Assembly (NCBI RefSeq): GCF_030272615.1
Contig: NC_081406.1
Span: 117,064,847 to 117,128,846 of the forward strand
Source: Cryptomeria japonica
Lineage: Eukaryota; Streptophyta; Pinopsida; Cupressales; Cupressaceae
Length of the DNA: 64,000 bases
Reading direction: 5' to 3'
Numbering within the stretch: position 1 is the first letter of the stretch; each line of letters starts with the position of its first letter. This document shows, one piece after another, positions 11,990 to 23,469 of this stretch. Below the pieces are notes generated by a model. That model saw nothing but the letters and a program-made list of their open reading frames with translations, searched no databases and was not told where the DNA came from. The position numbers were made by a program, and so were the translations under genes.

Positions 11990-13332
11990 AATGATGCACA
12001 AGAAAGTGAGAAAGACATATGGTTTTTAGACTTCGGTTGCAACAATCATATGATTGGGAATTTAGAAATGTTTTCAAGTTTGGATGAGAGTGTGAAATCA
12101 GATGTAACATTGGAAAATGATAACAAATTTTCATTTATGGGTAAAGAAAGTGTCAATATTCTAACGAAAAATGGGGAGAAAAAGTATATTTTAAATGTGT
12201 ATGTTTTCCTAGGTTTGAAACATAATCTAATGAGCATTGGACAACTTGTTCAAAAGGGATATAAGGTCTTTTTCAAAATTGGAGAATGCACAATCTTAGA
12301 TAAGTTTCCAAGTAATCAGTTTATTGCAAAGGTTCAAATGACAAACAATAGAATGTTTCCCCCAAGGATAAAACCAGATTTGAAGGTAGAGTTTTCTCCA
12401 GAACACCCCTCAATGAACTCACAAGTGCATGAAGAAAAAGTTGCAATAGTCACACAAATGTTATTTCAAGCTAAAATTAAGGATGAAAATTGGTTATCGC
12501 ACCTAAAATTTGAAAGCTTAAAATTATTGCATGAGAAAAGAATGGTGAAGGGGTTTCCACTAATAGAAAAATAGGATAGAATATGTGAATGTTGTATCTT
12601 GGGAAAGCAACATAGGGAATCATTTCCAGTAGGAAAGTCAATGAGGGCAAACAAACCATTGGATATTATTTATTTAGATTTGTGTGGACCAATGCAAAGA
12701 CCCTCAATTGGAAAAAGCTAGCACTTCTTGACATTCATTGATGATTACACAAGAAAGATATGGGTCTACTTTCTAAAACATAAGCGTGAGGTGTTTGATT
12801 ATTTCAGTCAATTCAAAGCTCTTGTTGAAAAACAAACTGGACACTACATCAAATAATTGGGAACAGATAGAGGTGGTGAATACATTTCAAATGACTTCAT
12901 AATATTTTGCAAAGACCATAAAATCCACAAACAATTTGCTACAAGTTATACCGCACAACAAAATGGTGTAGCTAAAATAAAAAAACTAGAACAATTATAG
13001 AAATGACAAGAAGCATGTTGGAGTCAAAACATTTGTCAAATAAGTATTAGGCTGAAGATGTAGCATGTGAAACATATATATTGAATAGATTTCCCACCAA
13101 AAGTGTCATAAATATGATTTCGAAAGAATCAAGGAGTGGAAGAAAACATAATGTTTGTCATATAAAAGTATTTGGATGTGTGGCATATGCACATGTGTCA
13201 AATGAATTGAGAAGAAAGTTAGACACCAAAGGAGAAAAATGTATATTTGTGGGATATAGTGATGAATCCAAGGCCTACAAGTTATACAATCCAATCAACA
13301 AAAAGGTTATAATTAGTAAAGATGTGAATTAG
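11990..13332 (+). pseudogene. copia protease and integrase
   Basis: Protease: 'WFLDFGCNNHMIGN' at about 12019-12060 matches WFLDSGCSNHM, but the active-site DSG is DFG, so the enzyme is dead. GAG-pre-integrase zinc-binding region follows at 12490-12610 ('WLSHLKFESLKLLHEKRMV' and 'CECCILGKQHRESF'), with a stop inside. Integrase core: 'DLCGPMQRPS' (first Asp), 'GTDRGGEY' (second Asp), then 'QQNGVA', after which a frameshift removes the AERKN segment with the catalytic Glu; 'RTIIEMTRSMLE' follows in another frame. The C-terminal part (13081-13332) has 'FGCVAYAHV' and 'KCIFVGYS'. The intact protein would insert cDNA in the nucleus. Confidence 0.9.
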
Positions 13333-13479
13333 TAGAAGATGAAACATGAGATGGAAGTTTGGATAAAACAATCAAATTTGCTTCCAACTTACCACAAGAA
13401 GAAAATGAATATTTTATACCAGCAATTACTCCTCCAAATGTGGGTCCTTCCACACGCATTCAAGCTTAACAAAGTGGTC

Positions 13480-14440
13480 AAATGACACCATCACCAACAA
13501 TAAGGACAACCCCACACACTCAAGCTAATACTCCATCAAATGTACAACAAATGTCATTTTCAATTGGGACTCTTGGTGCTGGACCATCAAGTCCACATTC
13601 AACAAGTTCAAGTGATATGTCAAACCCCACTTTAGCAAGCTTAAGGAGGCAAAAAATTGGAAGTTTAAGAGGGATTTATGAGAAAAATGAAGCTGAAAAC
13701 AATGTAGGTCTAACTTCTCTTTTTTCATTATATGCATATGTAGATGATCCATTTCAATTTGAAGATTCTATTAAAGAAGGAAAATGGGTGCATGCAATGA
13801 ATGAAGAAATAGATGATATTGAAAAGAATCAAACATGGGAGCTAGTGAATCTTCCACAAGGAAAAGAAGTGTTTGGAGTGAAGTAGGTTTATAAAACTAA
13901 ATTGGATACAAATGGTGATGTGAGAAGACACAAGGAAAGACTTGTAGTAAAAGGTTATTCACAACAACCTAGGGTAGATTACAATGAGACATTTGTACCC
14001 ATAGCCCGTTTAGACATTGTGAGGACAATAATAACCATAAAAGCTCAAAACAAATGGGTAGTATATCAAATGAATGTGAAATCAACATTCTTGAATGGAT
14101 TTTTAGAAGAAGAGGTCTATGTGAATTTTCCACCTAGGTATGAAACTTTGGGTTATGAGAAGAAGGTTTACAAGCTCAAGAAGGCACTCTGTAGACTTAA
14201 ACAATCCCCAAGGGCATGGTATAGTAAGATTGGCTCTTATTTTTTACAAAATGGCTTCAATAGGTGCAACAATGAGCCTACATTATATACCAAGATGAAT
14301 AAACAAGGTGAGATCGTAATTGTTTATTTATATGTTCATGACTTGATATTCATTGGTGATTTTCAATTGACATGTTCAAATCAACTATGAAAAAAGAATT
14401 TGAGATGACTGATTTCGGTTTAATGAAGTAATTTATTGTA
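13480..14440 (+). pseudogene. copia reverse transcriptase
   Basis: After a Thr/Pro/Ser-rich linker (13482-13650) the RT starts with 'WVHAMNEEIDDIEKNQTWEL', then a stop, 'VYKTKLDTNGDVRRHKERLV' and 'GYSQQPRVDYNETFVPIAR'. The first catalytic motif reads 'QMNVKSTFLNG', where the usual QMDVK Asp is Asn. Then 'LCRLKQSPRAWY' follows, and the YVDD box reads 'YVHDLIF', with an Asp changed to His. Two catalytic aspartates are therefore lost as well as frames. Further RT sequence after 14390 is frameshifted. Confidence 0.93.
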
Positions 14441-14516
14441 TTGAAGTAAGTCAAAATGATAAAGGTATATCATTTCACAATCAAAGTATACAAATGAAAT
14501 TTTAAAAAGGTTTAAT

Positions 14517-15240
14517 ATGATGGATTGCAAATCAGCTCCAACACCTATTATCATAGGTTTGAAATTGAACAAAGATGACAAAGGATCTAAAGTTGATTCA
14601 ACTTTGTACAAAAAACTTGTTGGTAGTCTCATGTATCTAACAACCACAAGGCTGAACATAAGGTTTGTAGTCAGTCTCATCTCAAGGTTCATGGAGAGTC
14701 CAAAAGTTTCCAATTTGCAAGCTGGAAAAAGAATTTTGAAATATATTAGTGGAACAAAGAACTATGTAATATTGTACTCAAATTCAAATGAATTCAAGCT
14801 AATAGGATACTTTGATAGTGATTGTGCAGGGAGTATAGATGATAGGAAGATCCCTTCCCGTTATATTTTTCATTTTGGATTAGGTGTAGTATTATGGGCT
14901 TCAAAGATACAACCAATAGTTACTTTTTCATCAACTGAAGTAGAGTATGTAGCAGTTACAAGGGTAACTTGTCAAGCAGTTTGGATTAGAATAATGTTGA
15001 AAGAATTGAGGCATGATTAAGAAGATGCAACAAAGATTTATTGTGACAACAACTTAGCCATAGCATTATCTAAAAATTACTCTTTCACAAAAGGAGTAAG
15101 CATATTGACACAAGGTATCATTTCACCAGGGAGTTGATCAAGAATGGAGAAATCTACTTGGAACATTATAGATCAGAAGAACAATTTGTAGATATATTCA
15201 CCAAACCATAGGGAAAGGAAATCTTTGTCCATCAATGAGT
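14517..15240 (+). pseudogene. copia RNase H and polyprotein C-terminus
   Basis: The frame at 14517-15020 runs 'SLMYLTTTRLNIRFVVSLIS', 'GYFDSDCAGSIDDRK' and 'FSSTEVEYVAV', matching copia RNase H (GYSDSDWAGS..DRKS, LSSTEAEY). The first catalytic Asp and the E of TEAEY are still present. After the stop at 15020, shifted frames read 'IYCDNNLAIALSKN', 'KHIDTRYHF' and a 'QFVDIFTK' segment, the usual C-terminal tail. It ends just before the PPT. Confidence 0.9.
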
Positions 15241-15272
15241 CAATCTAGGAATCTTAGATGGTAGTTGTGATT

Positions 15273-15281
15273 AAGGGGGAG
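15273..15281 (+). other. Polypurine tract of the copia element
   Basis: 'aagggggag' lies directly before the TGTTGGGG start of the 3' LTR, as expected for plus-strand DNA priming. Confidence 0.85.
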
Positions 15282-15677
15282 TGTTGGGGACTAACCCCAT
15301 CTACCTCCATTATTGTCTTTTGTAGATTGGCTATCTCCCGTTGACCTCTATCTCGTATGCCTTGTTTTGTCTTCTCATTTACCAGTTATAGGACATATTT
15401 AAATAAGAAATTTGATTATAATCTTCTTCCTCAGATTTTCCCATGCCGAGGTGTACAGTACACTTAATAGTTTTTAATATTTCTTTCCTCTTCTAAGCAT
15501 ATATAGTAAAAACTAAGGCTATTTTGTGGTTGAGAATGTATATAAGAAAATAGAAGTATGTAGATAAATATAGAAGTTGAAGTCTAAGAAATACAGGGGA
15601 CAGTTTTTGATAGAAAAATGTTTTGTGAAAAACAAAATAGTGCATAAGCTTATATTTTCTACAACTTGAGTAGGGGA
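15282..15677 (+). repeat. 3' LTR of the copia element, first part
   Basis: Starts TGTTGGGGACTAACCCC and matches the 5' LTR from about 15306 onward. At 15678 it is interrupted by a minus-strand LTR element. The last five bases, GGGGA (15673-15677), are the target duplication repeated at 22462-22466. Confidence 0.93.
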
Positions 15678-16558
15678 TGTTGGGATCCAAGAACACTGAA
15701 AGGGGGGGGGGGGAATCAGTGTTCTGTCGGTATAATAAGATTTTACCCTTTTATAACATACACATATAAACCGGTAAATGAAGAAACATATAACTTGAAG
15801 CAAATAAACCATCCACATAAAGGAACACCATAACACACAAAGTTTATACGTGGAAAACCTCAAAGAGGAAAAACCATGGTGGGATTTGTGACCGACAATA
15901 TCAATTCACTGGCCATATGAAAGAACACTGCTCAACACAAAAGAGTCTCACTGACTACAAACTTCTGTTGAGATAAAAGAGTAAAGATGAACTCACAAAA
16001 TGCATCCACAATGCTGAAAAGAGTTCTGGTTATAGTTCTTTTTGTACCGGTTCATAAAGCCTGAACACCTCTACTGGTATCTCCTTTCCTCCAAGAATGC
16101 TTTACAAACCATCTACTGATCATAGCATGATATTACATTTACATACAAATGATCTACATACATGTCCTTCGCATTACACAGATCTACTACCTTCTCATAT
16201 CTCTCTACTCTTCAAAATGACCTAACAAACTGACTTATATACCGTTTACAAACAATATGCCTTATGTTAGCTTATAATACATTACAAAAGATATACAATG
16301 TCAGCCTCATAAAATAATTACAAAATAATTTTATAAATAAAACTTCCTTCGAATCCTAGCCTGATGTCGGCTTCCTTGAAGTGCTGGATGCCAGTGCTGG
16401 TACCGGAGCCGGTTGTGACCTTGAATACTCCAATGCTGGTATCTGCCGATGTATGCCTCCAAATGCTGGTGTGTATCTCCGATAGAATCTTGTTGCCATA
16501 CAAAATCTTGTTGCCATCAATGAAAACATATGAATCCAATGAGTGTCAATTGCCAACA
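15678..16558 (-). repeat. 3' LTR of family A copy 1
   Basis: Starts TGTTGGGATCC and ends ...CCAACA. It matches 21563-22461 throughout. It contains a G-tract followed by 'gaatcagtgttct' (15699-15725) and the block 'tttatacgtggaaaacctc' (15842-15860), which resembles the conserved end region of plant copia LTRs. Confidence 0.93.
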
Positions 16559-16703
16559 ATCTCCCCCTTTGGCATTGATGGCAACACTCATGTGAAAAAT
16601 GGATTCCCTGTCAGTTCAATTGAAATATGAAGTATGCTCCCCCTAAGCAATACAATCAGTCTAATATCTAATATTTTTCACATTATATACACTCCCCCTT
16701 TGG
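16559..16703 (-). other. Triple polypurine-tract-like cluster
   Basis: Read on the minus strand, 'ccaaagggggagat' abuts the 3' LTR (16572-16559). Similar motifs occur at about 16647-16636 ('cttagggggagc') and 16703-16691 ('ccaaagggggagt'). Several PPTs before the 3' LTR are, to my knowledge, a hallmark of Sireviruses. Copy 2 has the same three in the same order. Confidence 0.8.
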
Positions 16704-16981
16704 CATCAATGCCAAATACCAATGAAAGAATTGAAATAATTTGGTTAAGAATCTGTGCAAAAGAATTTACTGGAGCTTGACCAATTTCAAAATTTTCGAA
16801 TAAGCTTTCTCTAGCCACTGTAAATATGTATCCTAGCCAGTTTTGAAAGTTTTAGATATGGATACAAGTCCACTCAGTAAGTGCGCAAGTGTTTCTTTCT
16901 TAGTGACTTCCATCGGTGTGGGCTTTTCAAGCATATCCATACATTCTCTCTTATGTACACCAAGTGAATCCAATGTTGGAC

Positions 16982-19900
16982 TCACCAATCTTTTGAGATA
17001 AATTGCTCTCTGAATAATCTTGTCCCTTTCATTTTTAAGAGCAAAGAAAAAATTTGTCCATCAATAGATGTTATAAGTGAAGTTAGTCCATCAAAAGAAT
17101 TAGCAATATTAGCAATATGTTCATGTAATTCTTTTATCCTCTTATCTACATTTGTTGTAAGAATTTCTATATTACAACAAACCCTGTAGATGTTAGTACA
17201 CTGTTTCAAAGAATTTTCAATGCGTAAAAGTTTCTCCTCAATCTTCCTCTTCCTTGTTTCAATAATCTGATCAAAAGTGGCTCTCTTAGCCAAAGTAAAT
17301 CTCTCAAGTGCTTGCTGGTCGAAAATCTGCTGCAATGATTGAAAGTTCTTAGATATATGCTCTGTTAGTGCCTTAAGCTTCCCGAAAGGGCTTGCTTCAT
17401 TTTCAATCATACACTCAGGAATCAATCTATGCAAAACTGTTATTGAATTATCTATTATTCCTTTGTCTATAGATCCCTCCTTTATTAGCTTTTGAGTAGC
17501 CATCATCATTAACTTAGTAGGACTCAACTTAGTGATTGACTTCTTCTCAACTTGAGAAGTGTTAATTGCCAAAAGTTTTGTCAGGGAATCAGTATCAACT
17601 ACCGGCAAAATCTTATCAGATCCTTTTACCTTATCCTCCTATGCACCGGTGGTAGCGCCACTTGGTGTAGTATCAATTTCTACCGGTGGAGTAATATCCA
17701 CAATATTATCTATAACCTGGATATTATCCACATTGCCTTGCTCAGTCTGTACAAATTTTGTTTCAACCGGTATAGACTGTGCACTCTTATCAATATCTGC
17801 TAGTGGTGTTTGTACACTCTTATCTACTGCTAGTATATCCAAAATTGGTTCTAAACTTCCCAAAATTCCTTTCCCTTTATATTAGTCCAGAATGGTGGAG
17901 ATAGTTGTCTTAGAAAATTCTTCTCGTGAAGTGAGAAAATTAGGGTTCTTTTGGAAGAATTTGGTCCAACCATCTCTGGTCTCATTTACTATCTCATTAA
18001 CTCTACCCATCATTAGGCTTATCTGCCAGGTTTTGCTGCAAAGAACTATTTTGTTTGCAACATCTATACACCGTTTCATTTCCTCATTGTTTATTGAACC
18101 ACACATATTCAAAAGTTCTACTTCCTTAATTTCCTTATCCCTCTTAATTGCATCTAGTCTTCTTGCATCTAACTTGTTATACAGTGATAAAGGAATTTTC
18201 TTCAAAATCTCTACTAGAGCCTTCATATATATATATATATATATATCTATAAGTAAAAAAATTGCTTCTTCAATTTCATTTTGCTCAACATCATCTAAAT
18301 CTTCATAGAAATTTGAGACATTCTTCAAAATACAATCTTTAGTTACCTCATCTATCAATTCAACACAAGTCATTGGGGGGATGATGGTAACATTACTAGA
18401 TTTGATTGCTTCATTAATTGCACTCTTTTTATTTTTTCTGGGGTTTGTAGGAGTGGATGGAGCAGGTTGCCTCTTCTAAATAGGTTTCCTTGCTGGAGGT
18501 GTGGGTGTAGTAGGTTTTGTCACTTTTCTCACAAGCTTCCTCCTTGGCTCCACCTTCTTCTCCTCTACTGAAGGCTTGTTTTCTTTGTTTCTCTATACCC
18601 TTCTAAATTCTAGAGGTTGGTTGTCCTTTGGATTAGTATCAAAAGTAATAGGAGAAACAAAAATTTTAGGCCTCATCTCCTCAGGAGCACTAGCCGTTGC
18701 TGGTTGATCTACCAGTGTAGATCCAGAACCTAGTTCTGTATCTATCCTGTGAATTACATCCTGAACAAATGCAGACATCTTATCAATTTTCTTTTCTCTC
18801 CTTTTCTTATTGAAGCCAATTTTGACTTCAAGTGCCTTTTCCTTCGCAATGCCAAAATGTCCAGTTTTGTCATCCAAAGGAGCATCAATCAATATTTTAG
18901 CATAAAGTTCCAAAATATTGTCATCTACTTCATATCCTAGCTCAGTGACCCATATGGTTCTAGGTTCTACTGCCTCCATGAGGGTTTCATCATTTTTTAC
19001 CATAAAACAAATATCAGTGGAGTATTTCTCCACAATATGCTTAGAGATCCTCTCCCTCAGTCTCATGTTTTCTTAAAAAGTTTTGAAGTAGCCCCATAGC
19101 TTCTCATCTTTGCCGGTACCAAGACTGGTGATTGCATCTTTGATTTGTATAGCTATCGACATGTCATAAGCCCAATGCTTCTTCCCTAGACCAGGTAGCT
19201 CATTCATGAAGTATAGCATTAAACAAACAATGAACTTCCCAAACCTAAAAGTTCCTTTCTTGACCCCTTTGATCTTGCCTAGATTAATCATTAATTCACT
19301 TCTTAGCCATTCACATAAGTCATACTTTTCATCATTCCTTAGCATTTGGTGTGTAGCATGGATGCAAGAACTGGAAACATAGTTCAATCAACTAGATTGA
19401 GTTACCTTGTAGCTGATGATCATGTTGGAAAACTTCACATCTATGTCTTTGATGGTGCTGATTCTCATTGATTTTCCATCATGGGTTGCATCGATGAGCT
19501 TCTCAACCGCCCTATTGGAAATCTTCTTCCCTAGTTCCTGTCCAACATTGGCTAAGCCGGTGACTGCCTGATTAGCTTCCTTGGTGATCATGTAGGGTCA
19601 GTCCAGCCAGATGAATTCATTGTGGACTCTGCTCAAAACATATCTGATCACCTGATCCTTGAATTCCAGTATATACAAGATTCCAGTTAACCCTAGGTCC
19701 TCATTAACTTTGTATTCCAGTTTGATTATCCTGGAGCTGCCTAGTATCACAGATTGATACATGCCCTTGATCTCCTCAATGCCTAAGTCTTCCAAGGTGC
19801 AGTGAATGTATGCCCTTACATCTTCTACATACATTATGCCGTCGGGAACCCTTGAAAATGCGTCCGCAGAGTCTTCCTTCTTGGCTATCTGGGGAACTTC

Positions 19901-19984
19901 CTTAAAAATGGGTCACAACCTATCCTTGACTTCAACAACTATGGGATTTGCAATAAAAGTAGGAGTAGATGATCCGGATGCCAT
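16982..19984 (-). pseudogene. ~1000-codon ORF of unknown function, family A copy 1
   Basis: Start ATG at 19984 reads 'MASGSSTPTFIANPIVVEV', matching the start of the better preserved copy at 31948. N-terminal half (to about 18590): 'IHCTLEDLGIEEIKGMYQSV', 'LSRVHNEFIWLD', 'ITKEANQAVTGL', 'CEWLRSELMINLGKIKG', 'GTFRFGKFIVCLMLYF', 'LMEAVEPRTIWVTELGYEV'. A Pro/Lys-rich linker follows near 18600-18400, then a largely helical C-terminus with coiled-coil character ('ERFTLAKRATFDQIIETRKR'). Frameshifts and stops break it into at least seven pieces, and an (AT)n run near 18225-18248 has expanded inside it. No family is recognised; there is no polymerase, nuclease or protease motif. Family-level constraint is suggested by close similarity to copy 2. 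Confidence 0.75.
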
Positions 19985-20375
19985 TTCAAAGAAATACCTG
20001 AAAAATGATTGCCAGTTGAAGATTTGATTTCTCAGATGATTGCTGGAAATCCTTCAGAATGTCTTTTCTTGCTCTTGATCACCTGTGATTCGCCTTTTCT
20101 TCGCTCTAGTTTGCTTGAATGTTGGGTGAGTGAAAATGAATCCACTTTTCCTTTTTATCAACGAGTAAACCCTAATTCATCATTGTCATAAATTCTTAGC
20201 GATGTATCCTATTGGATGCCAGTTTTATAGTTTTATGTTAGATAAACCTTCATCAATGATCAGTACCATTCTCTAGATCTCTTCTAAGAAATATGCAAGA
20301 TTTGTAATGAATTTAACAACCCCTAAGGCGTATGCCTCAATTACCAGTTGAATTTCCTGTTGGTGTAGGAATGCT

Positions 20376-21548
20376 CTAGTCTATTAGTGTAGTTATAGGT
20401 GCAGTTACTGGTGTAGCTGCATCTCCACTTGGTTCTTCAGATTTTCTAACCCATCTCTTGGTGTGATCTTGTTGTATTTCATCTACCTTTTGCTTTCCTT
20501 TGTCATTTGCTTTATCATTGCTAACCCATGTAGTTTTGCTTCTACAATACTCAACAATATGACCTATTTTGTTGCATGCATAACATGTAACATTGTTCTT
20601 TTGAATTGCTTTGACATATCCGATGTCATTCCTTGACCTACATTGATTAGCCAAATGACCAAACTTTCCACATGCATGACATTTAACATTCATTCTGCAA
20701 TCTTTTGACTTATGACCATATTTATTGCAATTTGTGCATTGATTGAGAACTGAATTGTAGTTTTAATTTGCTCTATTTCTACATTATCTAGCCATATGCC
20801 CAAATTTATTACACACAAAAAATCTACCATTGAATTTATAAGCATTAGATTGCCTTACTAGTTTCTCCCATTCTGATGAGTTCTGCATACCAGTTGTCTG
20901 ATCTTTATTTGTAGTACCAGAGCTTTCACCTTGTAGAAATCCAAGTCCTCTAGAATCTTCATTCTACCTTTATCTTCTTAATAAGTCATCCAACTGTGCA
21001 ACACTAATCCTGAATTTTTCTTTATACTCACTTGCCATAGTTAGCTCATCTCTCAGAGTAGTTATTTATCTTTCAAGCTCTTGTTCATTATTTTGGGAGT
21101 GTGCCAAATCAGTTCTCAACAGATTATTTTCATGAGTCAATCTGCCACATTCTTCAAATTTGTTCTTCAAAGATATAGAAAGATTTTCTTCCTTCTTCTT
21201 TATGTCCTCAATATCTTTTGATAACCTCATAGTCAAGTCTTGCATTTCATTCTTCATGAGCATGTTATCTTGACTCAACTTCTGACATTGTTCCTTAAGT
21301 GCATTTTTCTCTTCATCATCCCGATTTTGCAAAAGTTCCTTTCTCTTAGCTTGAGCAGATGATAACCTTTCTTGTAGAACAAGAATGAATTCATTTGTAG
21401 AATTCAATTCATCTTGCAATTTTAGGTTCTTCATCCTTTTAGCATCATAATCCTCAAGTGCCATCTCAAGTTGCTTCTCCATAGCCACATTCAATGATTC
21501 CAGTTTTAGAATCTTCCTCAAACTGTTAAACTTCTTCCAAGGTACCAA
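20376..21548 (-). pseudogene. gag remnant: coiled coil plus four zinc knuckles
   Basis: Starts at or within the PBS ('MVPWKKFNSLRKIL'). About 160 residues of heptad-rich charged sequence ('ALEDYDAKRMKNLKLQDELN', 'KEQCQKLSQDNMLMKNEMQD') form a strong coiled coil. After frame breaks come a 'FVCNKFGHMAR' knuckle and three clean ones: 'CTNCNKYGHKSKDC', 'CHACGKFGHLANQC', 'CYACNKIGHIVEYC'. The N-terminal gag core found in normal copia elements is absent. Knuckles bind RNA in intact gag and the coiled coil would mediate assembly. Ends with a Thr/Pro-rich tail at 20376. Stops separate the coiled coil from the knuckles. Confidence 0.88.
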
Positions 21549-21562
21549 GCTCTAATACCAAT
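21545..21562 (-). other. Primer binding site (tRNA-Met type), family A copy 1
   Basis: On the minus strand 'attggtattagagcttgg' follows the LTR end directly. It matches the copia tRNA-Met PBS TTGGTATCAGAGC with one mismatch. Confidence 0.85.
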
Positions 21563-22461
21563 TGTTGGGATCCAAGAACACTGAGAGGGGGGGAGGGGGT
21601 GAATCAGTGTTCTACCGGTATAATAAGATTTTACCCTTTTATAACATACACATATAAACTAGTAAATAAAGAAACATATAACTTGAAGCAAATAAACCAT
21701 CCACATAAATGAACACCATAACACACAAAGTTTATACGTGGAAAACCTCAAAGAGAAAAAACCATGGTGGGATTCATGACCCACAATATCAACTCACTGG
21801 CCATATGAAAGATATTATAGGAAGGCACACTGCCTAGAGAACACTGCTCAACACAAAAGAGTCTCATTGACTGCAAACTTCTACTGAGCTAAAACAATAA
21901 AGATGAACTCACAAAATGCATCTGCAATGCCAATAAGAGTTTTGATTATAGCTCTTTTTTGTACCAGTTCATAAACCCTGAACACCTCTACCAGTATCTC
22001 CTTTCCTCCAAGAATGCTTTACAAACCATCTACTAATCATAGCATGATATTACATTCGCATACAAATGATCTACATACATGCCCTTCTCATTACACAGAT
22101 CTACTACCTTCTCATATCTCTCTACTCTTCAAAATGACCTAAGAAACTGACTTATATACCCTTTACAAACAAAATGCTTTATGTCAGCACAATACATTAC
22201 AAAAGATATACAATGTTGGCCTCATAAAATGATTACAAAATGATTTTACAAATAAAACTTCCTTTAGATCCTAGCCTGATGTCAGCTTCCTTGAAGTGTT
22301 GGATGTCAACGCCGGTTGTGACCTTGAATACTCCAATGCCGGTATCCACCGATGAATGCCTCCAAATGACGGTGTGTGTCTCCAATAGAATCTTATTGCC
22401 ATACAGAATCTTGTTTCCATCAATGACAACATATGAATCCAATGAGTATCAATTGCCAATA
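21563..22461 (-). repeat. 5' LTR of family A copy 1
   Basis: Homologous to 15678-16558. It contains an extra ~35-bp stretch around 21806-21838 ('gatattataggaaggcacac...') that the other LTR lacks, so one copy has an indel. It begins TGTTGGGATCC and ends CCAATA (CA changed to TA). Confidence 0.92.
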
Positions 22462-22650
22462 GGGGACTCTATTATTAGTAATATTTCTGAGCATACAATG
22501 AATAGAAGCTCTATGTCATCAATTTGTTTTTGAATGATTTTGAAATATAAATATAAAGATTATTTTCTGCTCATGTTTGGCTTTATTTATACCATTATTT
22601 GTTTGTATTTTTTCTCAATCTATGTTGTTGTACTATGCCTCTTGCCATTA
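22462..22650 (+). repeat. 3' LTR of the copia element, second part
   Basis: After the GGGGA target duplication the sequence resumes alignment with 5' LTR positions 10765-10938 ('agtaatatttctgagcayacaatgaata', 'atgtttggcttta', 'gcctcttgccat'). It ends ...CCATTA where the 5' LTR ends CCATCA. Confidence 0.92.
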
Positions 22651-22799
22651 GATTAGACCAGGCCCCATTTGGCACCGCCACCCTTAAACATCACACACTA
22701 AGGTACTTTAACTATTTATGGGGAAAATGTGGACCCATTATTGTTACCAACAACCATTTTTGTTTCAGTTAAAACAATAGTTGCTGTTAATTTTAAATT

Positions 22800-23460
22800 T
22801 AAAATGTTCCCGTGTGGGATTTTGGTGGGTGTTTGATGCATAAAACAAGAAGTCACACAAGCTTTCTGAAGCAGAATTTCTATGCAAGTGGTTGCTATGA
22901 TGGTGACACTAGGAGCTTTGGAATAGGGTATGGAATTCAATCAAATCATAACGGAAGTGAGGATATTAGCATATATTACACTAAAAAATGCTAGGGTAGA
23001 CATGTATGTAATATGTTGAAGCGTAGAAAAGGCAGTGAACTGTGTTGACTAGATGTCTCAAAGAAATGTGGTTTCAAGGAATGCCATGATTGTAGGACAT
23101 GCACAAAATGCACTAGTTGAAAAGGATTTAGAAGCTTACAAAAAAATGTGCAAGTGTAAAGCTAGATCCCACAACCTTTTCCAGCATCCCCTTGAAGACT
23201 GAGCCAAAATGGGAGCTTTAGAACAAGTTTTAACATCCATCATAAGACAAACCGCGGAGGAATTTTGTTAGATGTTGTAGCTGCAATTGCCTTGGCAGAC
23301 ATGTATGCAAACAATTGTAATTGTACCGAAGGAACATGAAATGTTTGACATAATGCTTCCAAGGCAAAATGCCATGATTGCAAGATATGAAAAATGCTAA
23401 AGCATAGACAATGCATGTGAATTGTTTGATAGAATGCCTTGATGGTAGGGCATTAACCAA
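22800..23460 (+). pseudogene. Pentatricopeptide repeat (PPR) protein relic
   Basis: Broken plus-strand frames carry plant PPR phrases: 'VVAMMVTLGALE' then 'GMEFNQIITE', 'MSQRNVVSRNAMIVGHAQNA' followed by 'LVEKDLEAYKKM', 'AKMGALEQ', 'DVVAAIALADMYANN', and 'IDNACELFDRMP'. These match the repeating [24 protein letters not shown] and ALVDMYAKCG pattern of PLS-class organelle RNA-editing PPR proteins. Intact relatives act in mitochondria or plastids. Many stops and frameshifts remove any coding function, and no start or C-terminal E/DYW domain is visible. It could be a processed copy or a decayed gene fragment. Confidence 0.88.
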
Positions 23461-23469
23461 AAATAATTG

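Larger units (their letters stand above)
15678..22461 (-). mobile_element. Non-autonomous LTR retrotransposon, family A copy 1 (complete)
   Basis: Bounded by two LTRs of about 881 and 899 bp and a 5-bp target duplication GGGGA. The right terminal CA has mutated to TA. Order on the minus strand: 5' LTR (22461-21563), PBS, gag-remnant ORF with coiled coil and zinc knuckles (21548-20376), a ~1000-codon ORF of unknown function (19984-16982), a cluster of three PPT-like motifs, 3' LTR. No RT, RNase H, protease or integrase motif is visible, so movement would have needed a partner element. PBS type, zinc knuckles and repeated PPTs suggest copia/Sirevirus-like ancestry (inference). A second copy of the same plan lies at 26573-34242. 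Confidence 0.93.
10411..22650 (+). mobile_element. Ty1/copia LTR retrotransposon, inactive, split by a nested element
   Basis: Order on the plus strand: 5' LTR (10411-10938), PBS, gag with zinc knuckle, protease, integrase, RT, RNase H, PPT, and a 3' LTR that starts TGTTGGGG at 15282, is interrupted at 15678 and resumes at 22467. INT before RT places it in copia. All domains carry stops, frameshifts or lost catalytic residues. The 5' LTR lacks roughly the first 20-45 bp compared with the 3' LTR, and no target duplication could be found, so its left end is probably truncated at the kinase relic. Confidence 0.93.

Noticed and set aside
13525-13752. Minus-strand frames inside the copia and family A elements
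   Set aside because: They are shadows of the sense reading frames, which show real domain motifs.
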